A DNA stretch of 10,099 nt from Candidatus Methylomirabilota bacterium (GTDB taxonomy: Bacteria > Methylomirabilota > Methylomirabilia > Methylomirabilales > Methylomirabilaceae). Location of the stretch: contig JACQEV010000197.1 of NCBI GenBank assembly GCA_016200385.1, positions 1-10,099 of the forward strand. The letters are read 5' to 3'. The translations under genes were made by a program, and so were the position numbers. A model generated the notes under the pieces. The model saw nothing but the letters and a program-made list of their open reading frames with translations. It searched no databases and was not told where the DNA came from. This document shows, one piece after another, positions 6,871-10,099 of this stretch (position 1 is its first letter; each line of letters begins with the position of its first letter).

Positions 6871-7959
6871 TCATTTGGGACCCGGTGCAAGGTACCCTAG
6901 AGCAGTGAACACGGCGATGTAGAGGATAATGCCGATCCCGGTCCATCGAAAAAGCGGGCTAGGCTCGCCCAGAGCGGCCCTTTTGTCGAGAAAGGGAACC
7001 AGGAAGAGGAACAGCCCGCCCAGGCCGAACCCCATGACTCCCAGGACTTCGCCATCAAACGGGCCGACCCTGGCCGGAATATACTTCAGCGTCTGAAACA
7101 TGAAGACGAAGTACCATTCCGGGCGGATGCCGGCAGGCGCGGACGCAAAGGGGTCAGCCTTCTGCCCAAGCTCCCATGGGTAGATCGCCGCCAGCGCAGC
7201 CAGCACTCCCAGTGCGGCGAACCAGCCGAAGAGGTCCCTCAGCAGGAAATTGGGGGCGAACGGCATCGTCCTGATCGGTTGCTGGGCAGAGGCCCGCTCC
7301 ACGTCCGGCGGAACGCTCATCCCCTGCTGTTGGACCAGGAACAGGTGGAGGCCAAGGATCAGCGTGGTCAGCAACGGCAGGATAGCGATGTGGAGCCCAT
7401 AGAAGCGCGAAAGGGTCCCGCCTGTGACCTCGTCGCCACCCCTGAGGAACCTGACCAGGGTATGACCGACGACCGGGACTTGGCCAGCCACGTTGGTCCC
7501 GACCTTGGTAGCGAAAAAGGAAAGGACATTCCATGGCAGGAGGTATCCGCTGAACCCAAACGTCAGGACGATGGCGAATAGGAGCATACCCGTCACCCAG
7601 GTCAGCTCCCGCGGTTTCCTGTAGGCTTGGGTGAGGTAGACGCTGAACAGGTGGATCATCATGGTCGCCACCATCAGGTTGGCGGACCAACTGTGGATCG
7701 ACCGGACAAGCCAGCCGAACTGGACCTCGGTCATGAGGAACTGGACGCTCTCGTACGCCTCCTCGGCGCTGGGCCGATAGTAAAAGGTCAAGAGGATCCC
7801 GGTCACGACCTGGATCACGAAAAGGAAGAGGGTCATCCCCCCGAAGTAGTACCAGATGGTGTGGTGGTGGACCGGGACGACCTTCTCCTGGAGGAGATGC
7901 CTGAATGCCCCGAGGTCAATCCGCTCCTCGAGCCAATCCACGACGCGGTTGACGCTCAT
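6871..7959 (-). CDS. Cytochrome b of Rieske/cytochrome b complex (b6 plus subunit IV fused)
   Basis: The 362-residue membrane protein has about seven helices (34-60, 81-108, 119-140, 183-208, 241-260, 303-322, 338-357). The first four match cytochrome b6 and the last three match subunit IV, here in one chain. The b-heme ligands are H89/H103 (13 residues between) and H190/H205 (14 between, the b6-type spacing rather than 13 of mitochondrial bc1). P-E-W-Y (280-283) marks the quinol-oxidising Qo site. The b6f cysteine that holds the extra heme c(n) is absent: the aligned F-Y-C-x-G-G is W-Y-Y-F-G-G here (36-41, Tyr38). It lies 6 nt after the Rieske stop and 7 nt before the 9-heme gene. The ribosome site is weak, consistent with translational coupling. 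Role: transmembrane quinol oxidation, or the reverse reaction, with the Rieske protein. Confidence 0.95.
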   Translation of the reverse strand: MSVNRVVDWLEERIDLGAFRHLLQEKVVPVHHHTIWYYFGGMTLFLFVIQVVTGILLTFYYRPSAEEAYESVQFLMTEVQFGWLVRSIHSWSANLMVATMMIHLFSVYLTQAYRKPRELTWVTGMLLFAIVLTFGFSGYLLPWNVLSFFATKVGTNVAGQVPVVGHTLVRFLRGGDEVTGGTLSRFYGLHIAILPLLTTLILGLHLFLVQQQGMSVPPDVERASAQQPIRTMPFAPNFLLRDLFGWFAALGVLAALAAIYPWELGQKADPFASAPAGIRPEWYFVFMFQTLKYIPARVGPFDGEVLGVMGFGLGGLFLFLVPFLDKRAALGEPSPLFRWTGIGIILYIAVFTALGYLAPGPK

Positions 7960-7965
7960 CCCACA

Positions 7966-8412
7966 CTACGCCTTCATGACAGTGATCTGGTCCCCCCGCA
8001 TCTTCACCTGTAGAGGGTCCAGGGGCCGGGGCGGCGGACCGCTGATGTTCTTCCCGTTCAGATCGTACACGCCGTTGTGGCAGGCACACCAGATGACCTG
8101 CCGATCTTCCCGATACTGCACCGTGCAGTCGAGGTGCGTACAGATCGCTGAAAAGGCCTTCAGCTCGCCAGCCGGCGTCTTGATGAGGAGCCCTGGCCGA
8201 CTTCCGAAACGGAAGACCCGCCCAGAGTTCACCTTCACCTCCGTGGCCTTCCAGGGGATGGTCACGCTGAACGAGGTCGGCTCTGCGAGCTTTGGCGGGC
8301 TCAGGTACTTTACGATCGGATAGAAGATAGAGATGAACAGCGCGCCAAGGCTTGTCCCGAGGAACAGATTCACCAATCGCCGTCCCTGATCAACCCGCTC
8401 TTCTATCTGCAA
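7966..8412 (-). CDS. Rieske 2Fe-2S protein of the cytochrome b complex
   Basis: The 148-residue protein has one N-terminal transmembrane helix (about 13-34) and a periplasmic Rieske domain. Cluster motifs are C-T-H-L-D-C (91-96) and C-A-C-H-N-G (109-114): C91, H93, C109 and H112 should bind the 2Fe-2S cluster, and C96/C111 should form the usual disulfide. A G-P-P-P-R-P-L loop (125-131) is typical of the fold. The open frame extends to 8706, but that part overlaps the HAO-like gene in another frame and is not coding. TTG 8412 is preferred because GGAGGG lies 7 nt upstream. GTG 8430 (154 residues) is the alternative; it overlaps the stop of a mini-ORF as GTGA. The residue after L in box 1 is Asp rather than the common Gly, which may affect the cluster environment. 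It transfers electrons from the Qo site of the adjacent cytochrome b to a c-type cytochrome. Confidence 0.93.
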   Translation of the reverse strand: MQIEERVDQGRRLVNLFLGTSLGALFISIFYPIVKYLSPPKLAEPTSFSVTIPWKATEVKVNSGRVFRFGSRPGLLIKTPAGELKAFSAICTHLDCTVQYREDRQVIWCACHNGVYDLNGKNISGPPPRPLDPLQVKMRGDQITVMKA

Positions 8413-8419
8413 AGTTACT

Positions 8420-8427
8420 CCCTCCTT
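8420..8427 (-). promoter_or_regulatory. Shine-Dalgarno deciding the Rieske TTG start
   Basis: The minus strand reads AAGGAGGG, ending 7 nt before TTG 8412. No comparable site precedes the GTG at 8430. Confidence 0.6.
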
Positions 8428-8471
8428 CACGCTCGAAAAGGGAAAGTCGGCCCACCCGACAACAGATTCAC
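8427..8471 (-). CDS. Possible 14-codon leader ORF before the Rieske gene
   Basis: In the 83-bp gap after the HAO-like gene, GGAAGGAG (8486-8479) stands 7 nt before a GTG (8471), which opens 14 codons encoding M-N-L-L-S-G-G-P-T-F-P-F-R-A and a TGA (8429-8427). The TGA overlaps an in-frame GTG of the Rieske frame (8430) in a GTGA arrangement. The good ribosome site suggests it could be translated and might couple or tune Rieske translation. It could equally be chance, and I recognise no product. Confidence 0.25.
   Translation of the reverse strand: MNLLSGGPTFPFRA
8446..8460 (-). other. Small hairpin between HAO-like and Rieske genes
   Basis: On the minus strand GTCGG and CCGAC pair around a GTGGG loop, followed by TTTCCCTTTT. 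The 5-bp stem is weak. It could act as a partial terminator or processing point between the first gene and the rest, but full termination is unlikely. Confidence 0.25.
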
Positions 8472-8495
8472 TTTCGTTCTCCTTCCGACCCCGAT

Positions 8496-9974
8496 CTATT
8501 TCTGCTCGCCATACCGGCTCTTGTAGAAATCCTGGATCTTCTGCAACTGGTCCTTGCTCATTCCCTCCTTGTGCCATTTGTGGCCAGGTTGGGAGTAGAC
8601 GTACTTGTCCAGGAGCTGCGTGGCCAACGGCTCGCCAGCCACCTGCTTCACCTCCGGGATGAAGTGCAAATAAAAGGTTTTCGCCACCTCGTAGATGCCG
8701 TGCCACCAGGCATAGTCCGGCCCGGACATGGAGGCGCCGTGGCGAGCCCGCCGCCCTTCGTGATGCCAGAGTTCATAGTAGATCCAGTCAAGCTTCTCAT
8801 CAAAGGGGGCCGGGGTAATCTTGCCGGCCTTGGTCAGCTCCTGCATGATCGCTGTGGCCGGCCGCGCGAACTTCTCGTTGTACAGATCCACGAGATTGTC
8901 AAACTGCTTGTAGAAGCCGGTCACCTGGCCGGTGGAGTGGCACTGGCTGCACACATCCTGCATCCGTTCCCGTCGCTGTTTCCAGGTCAGGACTTGGACA
9001 ACCTTACGGACCTTGCCATCTTTGGCCTTGATACTCTCCCCCACCTTCGGGAGCGGGACCCCCTCGGGCAGATCTTCCTTCCACAGATCCTCGAACACGA
9101 TCATGTTCAGTTTGGTGGAGATCGCGGGCCTGAGCGTCCAACTGATGCGTTCCCCTACGTCGTGGGTCACACCGAGGGTCGGGGTCGCGCTCATGTGGCA
9201 GGTCGCACAGGTTGGCGCCGCGGTATAGTCCACACCGACGGTCCACTTGTCGCGCTCGATATTCAGGTTGCGCTTATTGGCCTCCCAGAGGATCCCGTGC
9301 TTGGACTCCTGATAGACCTCGATCTGGGGATGGTCCGGTCCCAGATGACACTTCCCGCAGGTCTGGGGTTCCCGCGCCTGGGCCTTGGAAAAGCGATGTC
9401 GGGTGTGGCAGGCGCTGCAACTGCCCCAGCTCCCGTCAGGGTTAATCCTGCCGATGCCGGTGTTAGGCCAGGTCTCCGGGTCGAACTTACCCTCCGGCAG
9501 GACCCGGATGGTGGAGCCATGACACTGATAGCACCCGACGGCCACTGCCGGCGGGCCCCCGACCACCTCACCCAGGAAGTTATCCAACGACGCCAGGATC
9601 TGGCCGGCCTTGGCGTGATGGCTCCCCTTCTGCTCGTCCACCTCTTTCTGGTGGCAGCGGGCGCAGTCTTTGGGCGACACGATCACGGCAATCAGCTCCC
9701 CCTCGTGATCGAACGCGTCCGGATCCCCCTTCTCTGCCCGGTGACAGTCGAAGCAGTTCACCCCCTTCTGCCCGTGCGCTCCGAGACGCCACTCCTCGAC
9801 AAGGCCCACGTTCTGCGTGGTATGGCACTGGATGCACTCCCTGCCCTCCTCGGCCCCCCAGGTCGCGCGCGGGGGCTGGGCCAGAGCATCGTGTCTTCCC
9901 CGCCAAATCGAGGCGGCAAAGCCCATCAAGACGACGGCTGTTACGCATACAGCAAGAGGAAGGCTCCGCCTCAT
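8496..9974 (-). CDS. Octaheme cytochrome c of the hydroxylamine oxidoreductase (HAO) family
   Basis: The 492-residue exported protein has a signal peptide or N-terminal anchor (about 7-33). Eight CXXCH motifs lie at 47, 74, 104, 148, 186, 206, 256 and 342. Family marks are C-S-A-C-H-T-R-H-R-F (186-195), C-G-K-C-H-L-G-P-D-H-P-Q (206-217), S-K-H-G-I (224-228), C-A-T-C-H-M-S (256-262), H-D-V-G-E-R-I-S-W-T-L-R-P (271-283), R-H-G-A-S-M (411-416) and G-P-D-Y-A-W-W-H-G (418-426). The fourth motif (C-Y-Q-C-H, 148) corresponds by order to the catalytic heme. No C-terminal membrane helix is seen. HAO relatives oxidise hydroxylamine (to NO or nitrite) or hydrazine, or reduce nitrite; the direction depends largely on a tyrosine cross-link to the active heme, which I cannot assign without alignment. 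The start ATG 9974 has AGGGAG 7 nt upstream. It is first in the apparent operon, next to the Rieske/cytochrome b genes, implying quinone-linked catalysis. Confidence 0.88.
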   Translation of the reverse strand: MRRSLPLAVCVTAVVLMGFAASIWRGRHDALAQPPRATWGAEEGRECIQCHTTQNVGLVEEWRLGAHGQKGVNCFDCHRAEKGDPDAFDHEGELIAVIVSPKDCARCHQKEVDEQKGSHHAKAGQILASLDNFLGEVVGGPPAVAVGCYQCHGSTIRVLPEGKFDPETWPNTGIGRINPDGSWGSCSACHTRHRFSKAQAREPQTCGKCHLGPDHPQIEVYQESKHGILWEANKRNLNIERDKWTVGVDYTAAPTCATCHMSATPTLGVTHDVGERISWTLRPAISTKLNMIVFEDLWKEDLPEGVPLPKVGESIKAKDGKVRKVVQVLTWKQRRERMQDVCSQCHSTGQVTGFYKQFDNLVDLYNEKFARPATAIMQELTKAGKITPAPFDEKLDWIYYELWHHEGRRARHGASMSGPDYAWWHGIYEVAKTFYLHFIPEVKQVAGEPLATQLLDKYVYSQPGHKWHKEGMSKDQLQKIQDFYKSRYGEQK

Positions 9975-10076
9975 GATTAAGCTCCCTATCCCGGCGAACG
10001 TTTACGATCCGGCTTGAGTTCGACGCCTCAGAACACAATGACCGTGTGCGCAACCATCTCTTCCACAACAACACAA
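9975..10076 (-). other. Leader region of the cytochrome operon
   Basis: About 100 bp lie between an apparent upstream terminator and the first ATG, so the operon promoter should be here. A clear ribosome site, AGGGAG (9987-9982), stands 7 nt before ATG 9974. I see no convincing sigma70 or sigma54 promoter, which suggests either a divergent promoter or an alternative sigma factor. Confidence 0.45.
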
Positions 10077-10099
10077 GAGGCTCTCATAGGGAGAGCCTC
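10077..10099 (-). terminator. Likely Rho-independent terminator of the upstream gene
   Basis: GAGGCTCTC and GAGAGCCTC form a perfect 9-bp stem around a 5-nt loop. On the minus strand it is followed by TTGTGTTGTTGTGG, a T-rich but interrupted tail. It would end a minus-strand gene lying beyond the right edge, just upstream of the cytochrome operon. The window stops exactly at the stem, so possible use in the plus direction cannot be judged. Confidence 0.6.

Noticed and set aside
6864..6890. Upstream TTG start for the 9-heme protein
   Set aside because: It adds nine residues ahead of the signal peptide and lies inside the cytochrome b gene; ATG 6863 has GAGG at 5 nt.
8413..8706. N-terminal extension of the Rieske frame up to 8706
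   Set aside because: It overlaps the HAO-like coding sequence in another frame and has no Rieske-like content; a start at 8412 (or 8430) gives the normal anchor plus domain.
8496..9974. Alternative identity as NrfA or octaheme tetrathionate/nitrite reductase
   Set aside because: There is no CXXCK catalytic motif, and the heme order and H-D-V-G-x-R-I-S-W and W-W-H-G stretches match the HAO family instead.
8352..9980. Long plus-strand open frame (542 codons) opposite the HAO-like gene
   Set aside because: It is antisense to a protein with eight CXXCH motifs and clear family signatures. The translation has no recognisable domain, and G+C-rich codons leave long antisense frames open.

Overview
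The window is a single block of co-directed genes on the minus strand, read from right (10099) to left (1). Nearly all of it encodes c-type cytochromes and a Rieske/cytochrome b quinol oxidoreductase. Signal peptides, many CXXCH heme motifs, good Shine-Dalgarno sites, short intergenic gaps and high G+C (about 60% by eye) point to a Gram-negative bacterium with a large periplasmic or extracellular electron-transfer network. The gene mix (HAO-family octaheme cytochrome, b6-type cytochrome b, NapC-type and CbcL-like multihemes) fits groups such as Methylomirabilota/NC10, Rokubacteria, Nitrospirota or Desulfobacterota. The sequence alone does not decide between them.

Layout in transcription order: a likely terminator of an upstream gene (10077-10099); a leader of about 100 bp; an octaheme hydroxylamine-oxidoreductase-family cytochrome (8496-9974); a Rieske protein (7966-8412); a fused cytochrome b6/subunit IV (6871-7959); a 9-heme cytochrome with a coiled coil and C-terminal membrane anchor (5592-6863); a diheme class I cytochrome (4878-5534); a triheme c7-like cytochrome (4348-4836); a 13-heme cytochrome fused to a cytochrome b561-like membrane domain (2073-4214); and a NapC/NirT-type multiheme cytochrome with about 17 heme sites that runs off the left edge (<1-2058). 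Gaps are 83, 6, 7, 57, 41, 133 and 14 bp, so at least most of the block looks like one operon. No stretch over 300 bases lacks a gene.

The visible genes supply about 52 candidate c-heme sites plus several b hemes and a 2Fe-2S cluster. Inferred function: Rieske/cytochrome b exchanges electrons between the quinone pool and a periplasmic multiheme relay. No cytochrome c1 or f is present, so the 9-heme and/or diheme protein may replace it. Two further membrane cytochromes (CbcL-like and NapC-like) give additional quinone contacts. The HAO-family protein would be the catalytic end for a nitrogen compound (hydroxylamine, NO or nitrite), in either direction. No outer-membrane porin, nitrate reductase or nitrite oxidoreductase is visible in the window.

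Points of most interest are the gene combination itself, a decayed heme site and two non-standard heme motifs in the NapC-type protein, loss of the heme-c(n) cysteine in the b6-type cytochrome, an intercistronic hairpin before the triheme gene, a possible leaderless internal promoter, and a 14-codon mini-ORF ahead of the Rieske gene.
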